Positions 14,059 through 23,102 of a DNA stretch of 24,832 bases are shown piece after piece. Numbering within the stretch: the stretch's first letter is position 1; each line of letters opens with the position of its first letter. Position numbers and translations under genes: made by a program. The notes under the pieces were generated by a model. It worked only from the letters and a program-made list of their open reading frames with translations, was not told the DNA's origin and made no database searches. Origin of the DNA: Methanoregula sp. (GTDB taxonomy: Archaea > Halobacteriota > Methanomicrobia > Methanomicrobiales > Methanospirillaceae); NCBI RefSeq assembly GCF_002835825.1, contig NZ_PIZH01000003.1, positions 1 to 24,832 on the forward strand, in the 5' to 3' direction.

Positions 14059-15237
14059 TTACGACCCGTTGCACCGAAGGTCGTATTTCTCGTTAAGCAC
14101 ATGCTCTTTTACTACGGTTCCTTCAGGAACAACAACCTCGGGCCAGAGGCGAGTCTTGGAGTGGACGATCACCTTGTTCCGAAGGACAACGCGGGGGCCG
14201 ATCACGGTGTCGTTTTCGATGCTGCAGTGATCCCCGATATGCGTGTCGTTGTCCATGATACTGCCGGAGACCGTGCTGTTTGCCCCGATGATAACCCGGT
14301 TGTAGAGGGATGATGAGAATACCTTCGCGTTGTTCCGGATAATGCACTTCTCGCCGATCGTCGTGTACGGCCCGATCAGGACATTATCGCCGATTGTCGT
14401 CCCCGACCCAATGGCAACCGGGCCAATGACCCGGGTGTTCTTCCCGAGCGTGATGGACCCGCCAAGGTGAACAGGGCCCTGCACCTGTGCCCCGTGCATT
14501 GAGAGATCCCCGATAATATCAGTAAAATCGATTCCCTGGAGCTTCCAGCGCTCTGCGTGCCGAAGAGATTGGGGGCTCCCGACATCGGTCCAGTTCCCCC
14601 GTGCCAGCCACCCCTTGAGGGACTTGTTCTTTTCCATCAGTTGGGGAAAGAGGTCACGCGCAAAGTCATACTTGACACCCGCAGGAATGTAATCGAATAC
14701 CTCGGGGCTGCAGACATACATCCCGGTGCTCGCGAGGTTGCTGAAAATCTCTCCCGGCCCCGGCTTCTCCTTGAACCGTTTTATCTCGTAACTGGCATCG
14801 ATCTCCGCAATACCGTACTCCCCTGGATCATCGATGGAGATGAGCCCGATGCTTACGGTTGCCTTCTCTTTCTGGTGAGCCCGGTAAAACTCGAGAACGT
14901 TTAAGTCCGTAACATGGTCGCCGCCGACAATGAGGAAGTCCTGCCCGTCAAGATGTTCCTGGGCATTTTTGACGCTGCCGGCGGTTCCGAGCTTTGTCTC
15001 TTCATGAACGTAGGTGATCTCTGCACCAAAAAGGGAACCATCCCCCAGCGCCTCTTCGATCGCCTCGCCCATGTACCCGAGAGTCAGGACCACTTCCCGG
15101 AACCCGAGGTTTGTCAGATGTGCAACGAGGTGCTGGATTGAGGGGCGGTTAACGATGGGAATGCAGGGCTTGGGCCGTTCGAATGTGAGAGGGCGGAGAC
15201 GGGTACCTTCCCCTCCGCACATGATACACACCTTCAT
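14059..15237 (-). CDS. NDP-sugar pyrophosphorylase
   Basis: The 392-residue protein has an N-terminal nucleotidyltransferase domain (about 1-230) with MCGGEGTRLRPLTFERPKP (the nucleotide-binding loop and catalytic Lys), FLIVGGDHVTDL (metal-binding Asp) and GNWTDVGSP. From about 245 to 370 a left-handed beta helix follows, visible as hexapeptides such as IGSGTTIGDNVLIGPYTTIG. This layout fits archaeal glucose-1-phosphate or mannose-1-phosphate nucleotidyltransferases, which make NDP-sugars for glycans or glycoproteins; the exact sugar and base are not certain. No acetyltransferase active site is clearly seen in the helix. The ATG at 15237 begins MKVCIMCGG, and a TTTAAG-like element lies about 28 bases upstream. 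Confidence 0.93.
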   Translation of the reverse strand: MKVCIMCGGEGTRLRPLTFERPKPCIPIVNRPSIQHLVAHLTNLGFREVVLTLGYMGEAIEEALGDGSLFGAEITYVHEETKLGTAGSVKNAQEHLDGQDFLIVGGDHVTDLNVLEFYRAHQKEKATVSIGLISIDDPGEYGIAEIDASYEIKRFKEKPGPGEIFSNLASTGMYVCSPEVFDYIPAGVKYDFARDLFPQLMEKNKSLKGWLARGNWTDVGSPQSLRHAERWKLQGIDFTDIIGDLSMHGAQVQGPVHLGGSITLGKNTRVIGPVAIGSGTTIGDNVLIGPYTTIGEKCIIRNNAKVFSSSLYNRVIIGANSTVSGSIMDNDTHIGDHCSIENDTVIGPRVVLRNKVIVHSKTRLWPEVVVPEGTVVKEHVLNEKYDLRCNGS

Positions 15238-15296
15238 GGTACACAGGTTTCGTTCCGGAATGGTTTAAGGCTGATGCTTTCCTGTCCTGTTCTCCA

Positions 15297-15306
15297 TTTT
15301 TATATG
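15297..15306 (+). promoter_or_regulatory. TATA box for the small cysteine-rich gene
   Basis: TTTTTATATG lies about 40-50 bases upstream of the ATG at 15347. A start of transcription near 15327 would leave a leader of about 20 bases containing GGTGA (15338-15342), four bases before the ATG. Confidence 0.6.
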
Positions 15307-15346
15307 CCATGGAAGGGAATAGATCCTAAATACTGACGGTGAATCC

Positions 15347-15613
15347 ATGGCTGAAGAAGAGTACCGGCTGTTGCCGGCAACAAACGGAAAGGTCCAGTGC
15401 CTTCCCGAAAAGAAGCAACCGCTGGAGAACTGCGGGTTCTGTATCTACAGCAGGGAATTTCAGGTGGGGGGGAAATTTGTCAGGTCACCTGCACTGGCCT
15501 ACTGCATGAAATGCCGGGTCACTGAACGGGTGGACTATGCAAAAGCCGATGCCGTGAGATGTGCTGACCGCAAGGCTGAGGGTTTCCACAGCATCACGAA
15601 TATCATCAGCTGA
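15347..15613 (+). CDS. Small cysteine-rich protein, unknown function
   Basis: Function not recognised. The 88-residue protein starts with MAEEEYRLLPATNGKVQCLP and carries two CxxC pairs, CGFC (residues 29-32) and CMKC (53-56), plus single cysteines at 18 and 71. The arrangement suggests a zinc-binding knot, or a redox-active or metal site. It has no membrane segment or signal peptide. A good ribosome site (GGTGA) and TATA box support it as a real gene. It is single, divergent from the NDP-sugar gene and convergent with cbiP; the stops are only four bases apart. Confidence 0.8.
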   Translation: MAEEEYRLLPATNGKVQCLPEKKQPLENCGFCIYSREFQVGGKFVRSPALAYCMKCRVTERVDYAKADAVRCADRKAEGFHSITNIIS

Positions 15614-15616
15614 TAT

Positions 15617-17065
15617 CTATTCAGGAACACCAAGGAGCGACACAATCCGTTCCATATCCACGTGCTGCTCGAAGTGGTCTGCGAGAGCATCGTACGGGTC
15701 ACCTGCCAATTCCGGGATCGGCTCAAACGTCATCCCTCTCTTTTCGTGCAGGTATGAAAGCAGGGCATTTGCCGCAGACAGGTTCTGGAAGAGCCCATGC
15801 ATGTAGGTGCCAAAGACAAGCCCGTCATCGCTCACCCTCCCGTCGCCGTTGAAAGCCTCCCCGCTACTGCCGGGTGCCGTGACCCCCATGTGGATCTCGT
15901 ATCCCGTCACCGTTCCCATGGCCGAAAGGAGGGGTGGAACAGGACTGGCCGAGCGGGTCACCTGCGTCGTTTTCTTGTCATATGAAGTGAAGTGCGTTAT
16001 GCAGTCAAGAAGCCCGAGACCATCATAGGTTCCTACTGCCGACTCGAACCCGGCGTCGACCAGGTGCGTGCCAAGCATCTGGTATCCGCCACAGATCCCG
16101 ATGATGGGAATCCCCTGTTTGCGAACCCGGCACAGTTCCCTGTCCGTCCCAGCGGCTTTCAGCGCCGCAAGGTCCTCGATAGTATTCTTCGTTCCCGGGA
16201 TGATCACGCAGTCAAACCCTGCAAGCGATCTCCCCGGATCCACATACTCCACGGAGGAATACTGTTCCAGCAGCTCAAAGTCCGTGAAATTAGCGATCCG
16301 TGGCAGGCGGATAACGGCAATCCTGACCCCGGTCGTAGCGGCCTTCTTATCGCCTATCGAGAGCGAGTCCTCGCTTGGGAGGGGGAGGGAGACATACGGG
16401 ACAACGCCCAGAACCGGCACCCCGCAGAGTTCCTCGATCTTCCGGATCCCCGGCTCGAATATGGCCGGATCCCCGCGGAACTTGTTAATGATAACGCCTT
16501 TCACCAGTGGCCTGACCGAATCCGGAAGGAGCTGGATCGTCCCATAGACCTGGGCGAACACACCCCCGCGTTCAATATCGGCGACGAGGATGAGGGGGAT
16601 GCGGAGCCGCTCGGCAAGGAGCGTGTTGGCGATGTCACGATCATAGAGGTTCACTTCCGCCGCCCCACCGGCCCCTTCAACGATAACCTCACCAAATTCC
16701 TCTTTCAACCGGGCATAGGCAGAAACCGCCTCTTCCAGCAGCTGTGGCGTCTCGCGGTAATACTCGGTGATCGGGACATCTTTGTACGGCCGGCCATGAA
16801 GAACCACCTGGGAGATACAGTCCCCTTTGGGCTTTAAGAGGACAGGGTTCATATCGGTGTGGGGTGCCACCCGTGCGGCAAATGCCTGCATGGCCTGGGC
16901 CATCCCGATCTCACCACCCCGTGAGGTCACGTAGGAGTTCAGGCTCATGTTCTGGGACTTGAACGGTGCAACCGGTATCCCCCGCCGTACAAGCGAGCGG
17001 CAGATAGCGGCAACCGTGACACTCTTTCCGACGTGGGACGCTGTACCCACCACAAACAGCGACAT
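15617..17065 (-). CDS. cbiP: Cobyric acid synthase (CbiP/CobQ)
   Basis: The 482-residue enzyme amidates four side chains of adenosylcobyrinic acid a,c-diamide, using glutamine and ATP, in B12 synthesis. The N-terminal dethiobiotin-synthetase-like domain has the P-loop [11 protein letters not shown] (residues 5-15), [11 protein letters not shown] and [12 protein letters not shown]. The C-terminal glutamine amidotransferase domain has Cys325 in [10 protein letters not shown] and His in TYMHGLFQN. Length is normal for the family. Methanogens need corrinoids for methyl transfer (Mtr). No other cobalamin genes are in the window, so the gene is isolated. TTATTAGG about 30 bases upstream of the ATG could be its TATA element, giving a nearly leaderless message. 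Confidence 0.96.
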   Translation of the reverse strand: MSLFVVGTASHVGKSVTVAAICRSLVRRGIPVAPFKSQNMSLNSYVTSRGGEIGMAQAMQAFAARVAPHTDMNPVLLKPKGDCISQVVLHGRPYKDVPITEYYRETPQLLEEAVSAYARLKEEFGEVIVEGAGGAAEVNLYDRDIANTLLAERLRIPLILVADIERGGVFAQVYGTIQLLPDSVRPLVKGVIINKFRGDPAIFEPGIRKIEELCGVPVLGVVPYVSLPLPSEDSLSIGDKKAATTGVRIAVIRLPRIANFTDFELLEQYSSVEYVDPGRSLAGFDCVIIPGTKNTIEDLAALKAAGTDRELCRVRKQGIPIIGICGGYQMLGTHLVDAGFESAVGTYDGLGLLDCITHFTSYDKKTTQVTRSASPVPPLLSAMGTVTGYEIHMGVTAPGSSGEAFNGDGRVSDDGLVFGTYMHGLFQNLSAANALLSYLHEKRGMTFEPIPELAGDPYDALADHFEQHVDMERIVSLLGVPE

Positions 17066-17258
17066 GCTTTCGTATAATGTATGCAGGGATCCTAATAACA
17101 GGTGCTTATCGTTCCTGCGGCTTTGCAGCAGGAGGGGGGGCCGCAGCCAAAAAAACGCCAGATCCTTGCTGACTCGTGATGTTGGGTAGCATAATGGACG
17201 TTTTTTGCCCTATTCAATGCCAAACAATAAATAAAGAGAGACGTAAAAATACTGACTA

Positions 17259-17564
17259 ATGATTGGTGGGATTTGCCCGACGTGTGGTCTACCTAAGGAA
17301 TTGTGTATTTGTGAGGAGGTAGCAAAAGAACAGCAGAGGATCAATGTCAAAGTCAACAAACGCCGGTACGGGAAAGAAGTGACCGTCGTCGAGGGCCTTG
17401 ATCCGACTGATATCGATCTCGAAGACCTGTCAAAGTTCCTGAAAGGGAAGCTCGCCTGCGGGGGAACCGTGAAGGGCAACTCCATCGAGTTGCAGGGCAA
17501 CCACCGGGACAGGGTCAAGGAACTCCTCACCCTCAAGGGTTTCAACATGGAAAATATCTCCTGA
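17259..17564 (+). CDS. Translation initiation factor aIF1 (SUI1)
   Basis: The 101-residue protein is the archaeal SUI1/eIF1 homolog, which binds the small subunit and controls start-codon choice. The N-terminus [20 protein letters not shown] carries a CxxC...CxC zinc knot, typical for the archaeal form, followed by the SUI1 fold: [34 protein letters not shown] and [14 protein letters not shown]. No clear ribosome site precedes the ATG, and the AATAAATAA element at about 17225-17233 would give a nearly leaderless message. It is single, divergent from cbiP; T6 tracts after the stop (17570-17583) make a good terminator. Confidence 0.95.
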   Translation: MIGGICPTCGLPKELCICEEVAKEQQRINVKVNKRRYGKEVTVVEGLDPTDIDLEDLSKFLKGKLACGGTVKGNSIELQGNHRDRVKELLTLKGFNMENIS

Positions 17565-17569
17565 TTCTC

Positions 17570-17583
17570 TTTTTTCCTTTTTT
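17570..17583 (+). terminator. Oligo-T terminator after aIF1
   Basis: Two T6 tracts separated by CC lie directly downstream of the aIF1 stop, a typical archaeal termination signal. Confidence 0.65.
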
Positions 17584-17592
17584 CAACATACC

Positions 17593-17622
17593 AAAAAAGT
17601 AGCCCGTCTCTCGCGCTGCTAC
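17593..17622 (-). terminator. Terminator of the pilus operon
   Basis: On the minus strand GTAGC (17622-17618) pairs with GCTAC (17603-17599), followed at once by six T (17598-17593). It stands just after the end of the second TadC-like gene. Confidence 0.6.
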
Positions 17623-17630
17623 GGTAAAAA

Positions 17631-18671
17631 TCAGATAAAGAACCTGAACGTGACCCACGCGATCAGGAGCATGATGGCCGAGTACTTCAGCCCCCCGATG
17701 ACCCGTCCCTCGCCCATCTGGCCGGCAACAAGACCTGAGAAAAATCCCTGCATCATCGCCGCATGGGAGAAGAGGCGCTTGTACACGAAGATGTCGATCT
17801 TGGCCCCGAACCCGGAAGCCCCGGAGGCCGCGGCCGTTGCCCCGGCTGTTGCCATGGTTGAGAGGAACGATGAGACGAGGATGGCGATGACAAAGAGGAA
17901 GACGGCAAAAGCGACGAGCACGATGATGACGTAGATCATCATGTTGTTGGCACGCTCCTGCTGGAGATTTACGACCTCGAACGTGTCCTTTGCGGCAGCC
18001 CGGAGCACCTCGCTGACATCCCCGCCTGCCTTGCTTGCCTTTGCGATCAGGTCTACGCTCCGGTCGGCAAGCGAGGTGCCAAGCCCCTTGCCGAACCGGT
18101 ACAGGGCCTCGACGAAACCGACACCCCAGGACATCTCATTGTCCAGTTTCCGGATATGCGGAGTGAGGGTCCCGTACTCTGCGGCGGCAACCAGGTGGAC
18201 GGCATTCGGGAGCGTCATACCGGAATCGTTCATCCCGGCAAGGTCGCGGAAGAAATTCGGCAGGGCATTTTCCAGGTTTTTGACCCGGATCTGCTCTTTT
18301 AAATCGAGGAGTGCAACGGGCACGATCGCAATCAGGACCGCAAACATCAGGAAATCGTCAACCGAGGTGGCGGTAAAGAGCACGTTCATCCCGTAGTTCT
18401 GTACCATGAAGATGAAACCCCCGAAGAAAACGAGGAGCGATACGGGGATACAGACAATCAGGATATTCTCCGGTCGCTCTGTCAGTACCTGGAGGGGGTA
18501 CTTGAGGAATTTCCCTACCCCGACCCGGCTCTGCCGCTCCTTGTCAAGACGGCTCGTGATTTGGCTGAGCTGTTCCTCTTCAGTAGAATTCAGGTCTGCG
18601 CTTCCCGGCGCCGGGCGGTCTTTTGCCCTGCCGGGCATCTTGTCGAACATATCCCTGATATTCATGGTCAT
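17631..18671 (-). CDS. TadC/GspF-like pilus membrane protein (second copy)
   Basis: The 346-residue protein belongs to the type II secretion F / TadC family, the membrane platform on which a pilus ATPase acts. After about 65 soluble, charged residues come helices near 70-90, 100-120, then the T2SSF cytoplasmic core (LENALPNFFRDLAGMNDSGMTLPNA; GVGFVEALYRFG; LIAKASKAGGDVSEVL) and helices near 245-270, 305-320 and 328-346. A Gly/Ala/Ser-rich loop (ATAGATAAASGASGFG) lies between the last helices. The first ATG overlaps the stop of the upstream copy as ATGA; the ATG at 18665 has better spacing to GGAG, so two residues are uncertain. Tandem unlike copies are usual for archaeal pili. Confidence 0.92.
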   Translation of the reverse strand: MTMNIRDMFDKMPGRAKDRPAPGSADLNSTEEEQLSQITSRLDKERQSRVGVGKFLKYPLQVLTERPENILIVCIPVSLLVFFGGFIFMVQNYGMNVLFTATSVDDFLMFAVLIAIVPVALLDLKEQIRVKNLENALPNFFRDLAGMNDSGMTLPNAVHLVAAAEYGTLTPHIRKLDNEMSWGVGFVEALYRFGKGLGTSLADRSVDLIAKASKAGGDVSEVLRAAAKDTFEVVNLQQERANNMMIYVIIVLVAFAVFLFVIAILVSSFLSTMATAGATAAASGASGFGAKIDIFVYKRLFSHAAMMQGFFSGLVAGQMGEGRVIGGLKYSAIMLLIAWVTFRFFI

Positions 18672-19591
18672 GTCTCCGGGGTCATTGTGCTGATCATGAC
18701 GACAAACGCCAGGCTGCCAAACGGTATCATGATGTAGACAATGGCATACAGGAACATCGGATTGTTGTCACCCGAGAGCACAGACATGATGGACTGGAGG
18801 ATGATCAAAAAGAGCGTCCCTGCCACCATCGCCGTTACATACGATTCCGCGATCAGGGCTAAAAAATCCAGGAACTGCTTCTGGGTCTGCCGGTTCTCAA
18901 GGGCGTACTGGTCGGCCTTGTTCCGGAAATAATCCGTCAGGTTCCCTCCGCTCGATATGCTCGCCATTGCACCCTGCAAGAACTCCTTCATGCGTTTGCT
19001 GGGCGTGCTTGCCGAGACGAGCCGCAGGGCATCGATCAAGTCCCTCCCGAAGATATCGATCTCCCTTGCAATATACCGGGCCTCGACCGAGCTCTCGCCA
19101 TAGATCGGGCTGTCGCCAAGAAGCCGGAAGACTTCAGCCGGGGTGATGCCGGCTGTCGACATCGATGTCACGTAATTGATCGCATAGGGGAGACTCGCAT
19201 CGATCTTGCGCTGCCGGTTGCCCGCTTCGATGCCGGGGTACATCAGGAATGCCGCAAACGTGAGCCCGCCAAAAACCAGGAGCGAGAAGACCGTAATGAC
19301 AATTGTGCCGATGACGAGGCTGTGCTGTGACAGGACAATGACAAAACCCGGGACAGCGCCCTTGTACTGGATCAGGTTCGGGAGCCGGAGGAGCCAGGTG
19401 ATGAGGCCGATCACGGCTGCCATGCCGAACCCGACAAGGACAGCACTGACAACAGCAGTTGACAGGTACACTTCAAACGGGGTCTTGAACCGGGCCGAGA
19501 TCAGGTCGTTTTTCAGCTGGGCGTAATCATTCCGCTTCGCCTTCATCCGGTTACCGAGGAGATTGAAGCAGAACCGCTCGAAACTATTCAT
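18668..19591 (-). CDS. TadC/GspF-like pilus membrane protein (first copy)
   Basis: The 307-residue protein is the other platform protein of this machine. Helices are seen at about 42-68, 85-118 and near 245-265 and 277-300; between them lies the T2SSF core (IDASLPYAINYVTSMSTAGI, TPAEVFRLLGDSPIYGE, EFLQGAMASISSGGNLTDYF). The N-terminus is MNSFERFCFNLLGNRMKAKR. It overlaps the ATPase end by eight bases and the second copy by four, so translation of all three is likely coupled. The copies are clearly different in sequence and may form a heterodimeric platform, as in other archaeal type IV filament systems. Confidence 0.92.
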   Translation of the reverse strand: MNSFERFCFNLLGNRMKAKRNDYAQLKNDLISARFKTPFEVYLSTAVVSAVLVGFGMAAVIGLITWLLRLPNLIQYKGAVPGFVIVLSQHSLVIGTIVITVFSLLVFGGLTFAAFLMYPGIEAGNRQRKIDASLPYAINYVTSMSTAGITPAEVFRLLGDSPIYGESSVEARYIAREIDIFGRDLIDALRLVSASTPSKRMKEFLQGAMASISSGGNLTDYFRNKADQYALENRQTQKQFLDFLALIAESYVTAMVAGTLFLIILQSIMSVLSGDNNPMFLYAIVYIMIPFGSLAFVVMISTMTPET

Positions 19592-21893
19592 AGAGGTCCT
19601 TCCTCACTTTCTCGATAACGGTCTCCGGGTCGCGGTGGTAGGAGATGAGAGTCTTAGCCACATCCTTGTAATGGCGGATCTTCTTGATGCGCATCCACTC
19701 GAGGACTTCCTGCCTCCGCTTGAGCTCTTCCCGCATCCGCCCCTCGTCCCATCCCTTTGCTTCCATGATCTCTTCGAGCAGGTAGGACTTGCCGGAGTAG
19801 GTGTGCTCGTCTGTCGCCGACCGCCACTTGAAGACCTCGTTGGTGATGAGCTCGTTTGTCCGCGGGTCGATGTCAAGGATCTCGACGATCTGCTTGTTCC
19901 GCCGGATGCGCTTGCCGCCGACCCGGGCCTGGACCTGCACGCAGATGAAATCCAGCGCCGAGAGCATGTTCCGCGGCACGTCCATGGGCGGGTTCTCGAT
20001 ACGGTGTACAACACTCGCCACCGAGTCGGCATGGGTGGTGGAGTAGGTGATGTGGCCCGTGCTCATGGCCTGGAAGAGGGTCTGGCATTCTTTGCCACGG
20101 ACTTCGCCCACGATAATGTACTCGGGCCGCTGCCGCATTGCAGCACGGAGGAGCTCGTACATGTTGATCTCGCCCCTTCCCGCAGTATCGAACGAGTCGC
20201 GGGTCACACTCGGGATCCAGTTGGGGTGCGGGAGTTTCACTTCCCGGGTATCTTCGAGCGAGACGATCTTTGCCATGGGCGGAATGAAGAGCGAGATGGC
20301 GTTTAAGGCCGTTGTCTTCCCTGATGCTGTCCCGCCTGCAAAGATGGCCGATTTCCCGTTCTCCACGGCAAGCCAGATGTAGGCAATCGAGAGCGGGGCA
20401 AAGGTATGCCACTCGATCAGGTCAGTTGGGGTGATCGGCTCATCCTTGAACTTACGGATGGTGAACGTGGATCCATGGGCCGTTACTTCTGTCCCGAGGG
20501 TCATCTGGATACGCGAACCGTCCTGCATGGTGGCGTCAAGGATCGGTTCTGCAATGGAGATGTACTTCCCTGCCCGCTGCGCGAGTTTTGTCACAAACGA
20601 GTCCAGTTCCTCGGCAGAATGATACGCAAGTGTGGTCTTCATCGATTCATAACTGGAGTGGAACGCGAAGATGGGAGTATGGACGCCATCGCAGGAGATA
20701 TCCTCGATGTACTTGTCATGCATGACAGGGTCGATGAGGCCGTCACCGAGGAAGTCCTTGTGCATATTGTAGTGCAATTTCTCTTTCTGCACCGGGGTGA
20801 GCCGTATGCCATAGTCCTGGAGGACATCGTTTGTCGCCTCCCGGAGTTTATGCCGGGCCTCCTCGCGGGTGATGTCCTTGGTGTTGATGTCAAGGGTCTC
20901 AAAAAGGCGTTCCTTGACTTCCTTTAACAGGTCCTTTTCCTGTTCTGCCAGCACGGGCTCTATGACATTGTACGTGTACTCGTGGGTGGCATGGTCGTAG
21001 ATGATCCGGACATACGCATAGGGTTCGTTGACCGGGTACATCTCGATCTCCTCGATGCCGGGCCGGGGCGTGAAGGCGAGGTCAATGAGCGGGCCGTGTT
21101 TTTTGGCATCGTATTCCTCTTCCTCGGTTCGAATGGCGGCAAAGAGGCTCCCGATGCTGAACTTCTTTGGAACCGTGGGTGCCTTTGTCTCCCCACCAGC
21201 AACAACATCCCCGAGATCCAGGTCCTTGAATCCCACCTTGGAGAGTTCCTTCTTCCAGATCTCGTCGAATTCATCCGGAAGGCTGCCGATCGACTGCCCG
21301 TCATAAGCGCTGACGCGGCTGTGGAGCTTGAGTTCCTCAACTGCGAATGTTGCACTCTTCGGGAGGATCAGGCCGGAGAGGTCGGAGATCTGGTCCACGG
21401 AGATGATCTTCTCTTCGGCGTCCGTTCCCGGCTCTTTTTGAGGCTGCCGGGCGGGATCTGCGGTTGCGTTCAGCTTCGGTTTCTTCTTCCAGGGAGATCT
21501 CCGCGGGTCCTCGTCGGCAATCTCGACTGCTGGTTCAGCGGCAGAAGGGATATCGGGTGCTGCCAGGGCGGGCAGCTCCTCTTCTTCCAGCAGGTCGTCG
21601 AGGGTTATGACTGCAGGTGCCTGCTGGTCGTCCCGGAGTTCTGCCGGCGGTGCCGTTAGTGGAGACGCGGCAGGGCCGGGAACTTCAGCCTTCTTCTCTC
21701 CCATTCCGAGTTTCTTCATCAGGAGGGAAAAATCTCCACCGGAGGTAGAAGGTGATTCGGCCGGTGCACCGGCCGGACTTTTCCCTGCCTTCCCATCGTT
21801 CCCTCCTGCGGGAGAGGCCGCCTTTTTCACGGTACCGATCTTCTTCGCCAGCCCCTCAACATCATCCAGAGGTTCGCTCTCTTTGTCAGGCAT
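19584..21893 (-). CDS. Type II/IV secretion ATPase with long N-terminal extension
   Basis: The 769-residue protein is a TadA/GspE/VirB11-type motor ATPase. Motifs in order: Walker A GGTASGKTT (520-528), Asp box SLEDTRE (545-551), Walker B region YIIVGEVRG (592-600) and His box STGHITYSTTHADS (611-624). Residues ~290-480 are the N2-like domain preceding the motor. The first ~230 residues are rich in Ala, Pro, Glu and Lys and probably disordered, much longer than usual. Within them a short motif recurs: LAKKIGTVKKA (15-25) and LMKKLGMGEKKA (58-69). GGGAGGT lies five bases before the ATG. It drives assembly of a pilus, archaellum or secretion filament with the two TadC genes; no pilin is visible nearby. 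Confidence 0.94.
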   Translation of the reverse strand: MPDKESEPLDDVEGLAKKIGTVKKAASPAGGNDGKAGKSPAGAPAESPSTSGGDFSLLMKKLGMGEKKAEVPGPAASPLTAPPAELRDDQQAPAVITLDDLLEEEELPALAAPDIPSAAEPAVEIADEDPRRSPWKKKPKLNATADPARQPQKEPGTDAEEKIISVDQISDLSGLILPKSATFAVEELKLHSRVSAYDGQSIGSLPDEFDEIWKKELSKVGFKDLDLGDVVAGGETKAPTVPKKFSIGSLFAAIRTEEEEYDAKKHGPLIDLAFTPRPGIEEIEMYPVNEPYAYVRIIYDHATHEYTYNVIEPVLAEQEKDLLKEVKERLFETLDINTKDITREEARHKLREATNDVLQDYGIRLTPVQKEKLHYNMHKDFLGDGLIDPVMHDKYIEDISCDGVHTPIFAFHSSYESMKTTLAYHSAEELDSFVTKLAQRAGKYISIAEPILDATMQDGSRIQMTLGTEVTAHGSTFTIRKFKDEPITPTDLIEWHTFAPLSIAYIWLAVENGKSAIFAGGTASGKTTALNAISLFIPPMAKIVSLEDTREVKLPHPNWIPSVTRDSFDTAGRGEINMYELLRAAMRQRPEYIIVGEVRGKECQTLFQAMSTGHITYSTTHADSVASVVHRIENPPMDVPRNMLSALDFICVQVQARVGGKRIRRNKQIVEILDIDPRTNELITNEVFKWRSATDEHTYSGKSYLLEEIMEAKGWDEGRMREELKRRQEVLEWMRIKKIRHYKDVAKTLISYHRDPETVIEKVRKDLYE

Positions 21894-22033
21894 ACCGGAC
21901 CTCCCGCTCCAACCATTGCATTCCCCTCCGCTGCCCCGTCAGCGCCACCATCGTACAAGATACTCTGCACCCGGCTCTATGTATACTCTCTGCAAAGGGG
22001 GGGCAGATCGCCGGAAGATGCGTGTCCGGCGGA

Positions 22034-22477
22034 CTACTTTTCATATGAGGATGCATGATCCCGCCTCCCGGGAACGCTTAATTGCTTCTGGACACCCTGG
22101 AGCAGTACACGGATCAGCCCGAGCTGTGCATCCGACCGGGTAAGAACGCAGAGCGACAGGTCCCCGCACGGGGCGATGATACACTTGTTCTGCGATGTCT
22201 CAAGGATCAGCTGGTCGACAGTGCCGATTCCCAGTTCGCTGGCGACCTTTGCCCCTGCTCTCAGGAAATCCTCGGCAAGTGCTGCAACGTGCTCAAAGTC
22301 CTCTTCGCCAACCGACTGCACCGGGAAGCCTTCAAAGAACGCTGATACGGCAATCACGCTGGGCTGGCTGCGGATCTTCAGGAGCTGTGCTTCATCAGGC
22401 AGGCGGAGATCCCGGCCGGCCCCGTCATCCCGTGGACTCTTCATGATCTCCCGGTCGGTTCCTGCAGGAAATTCCAT
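22034..22477 (-). CDS. Roadblock/LC7 domain protein
   Basis: This product is up to 147 residues. The segment from LLKIRSQPSVIAVSAFFEGFPV onward, with FEHVAALAEDFLRAGAKVAS, LGIGTVDQLILETSQNKCII and GDLSLCVLTRSDAQLGLIRVLL, has the alternating strands and helices of roadblock/LC7 domains (MglB-like), which regulate small Ras-like GTPases or form scaffolds. The first ATG (22477) lacks a ribosome site; the ATG at 22444 has GGGAG three bases upstream, so the protein may be 136 residues. It lies 15 bases after the other roadblock gene and about 140 bases before the ATPase. No MglA-like GTPase is within the window. Confidence 0.82.
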   Translation of the reverse strand: MEFPAGTDREIMKSPRDDGAGRDLRLPDEAQLLKIRSQPSVIAVSAFFEGFPVQSVGEEDFEHVAALAEDFLRAGAKVASELGIGTVDQLILETSQNKCIIAPCGDLSLCVLTRSDAQLGLIRVLLQGVQKQLSVPGRRDHASSYEK

Positions 22478-22492
22478 AAAAATGTGGATTTA

Positions 22493-22840
22493 TCAGAGCG
22501 CTGCAACAATGCGTTCCTTGTTCTTCTTCAGTTCGTACCGGATCCTGCCGATATTGGCCGTAGTGTCAGCAACAAGGGCGATGAGTTCGTCGGGCGAGAG
22601 AGGAGAGAGGAGGATTGGCCCCTTGTCACATTCAACAAGCATCTGGGAGAGTTCCCCCTTCCCGAGAGTATTCCCCATTGCCTCCGAGGTGCCAAGACCC
22701 GTTGAAGCCATGGCCCCCAGCGCCTCGATATCCACCTTTCCCGAGACTGCACTCTCGATAACAAAGCCGTCCCGCCCCACCACAACTGCCGCTGATACGC
22801 CCTCAAGCTTTAAAAATTCCTCCAGCAATGGCTTCAGCAT
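22493..22840 (-). CDS. Roadblock/LC7 domain protein (MglB-like)
   Basis: The 115-residue product is a lone roadblock/LC7 domain. Typical stretches are LKLEGVSAAVVVGRDGFVIES, then ALGAMASTGLGTSEAMGNTLG, QMLVECDKGPILLSPL and ELIALVADTTANIGRIRYEL. In bacteria such proteins are GAPs for MglA; in archaea they accompany GTPases and motility genes. GGTGA lies three bases before the ATG at 22840, and a TATTAATA element near 22880-22889 is the probable promoter for this roadblock-ATPase-TadC block. Heterodimer formation with the next gene product is plausible. Confidence 0.9.
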   Translation of the reverse strand: MLKPLLEEFLKLEGVSAAVVVGRDGFVIESAVSGKVDIEALGAMASTGLGTSEAMGNTLGKGELSQMLVECDKGPILLSPLSPDELIALVADTTANIGRIRYELKKNKERIVAAL

Positions 22841-23102
22841 GGTTCACCAGATATAAATGGATCTTTCTTGCTCTTTTTCTATTAATACATTGGTCTTTTG
22901 CGATCGCTGAAACGCATGGCGGGATGGGTAAAATGCACCATATTTCAGGCCAGTTAACTCATGAACAAGAACAAGTCGTTATCAAAATGTCCTTATTTTA
23001 TTAAAAATAAAGTATATCTTCGTTCTTTCCTCCAATCTGCCACTAACACCATCAAACGCTCAAAAAGAAACTATATAGCGGGATATCTCGTACCACTACT
23101 GA
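22841..23102. promoter_or_regulatory. Divergent AT-rich promoter region
   Basis: This stretch separates the leftward roadblock-ATPase block from the rightward block and is AT-rich. Minus-strand TATA: GTATTAATAG near 22880-22889. Plus-strand TATA: GAAACTATATAGCG (23067-23080), 26-36 bases before the ATG at 23103, so that message would be leaderless or nearly so. A perfect dyad TTATTTT/AAAATAA (22993-22999 and 23004-23010) lies between them and could be a shared operator. An open frame beginning at 22961 has no family match and is read as a shadow. Confidence 0.6.
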
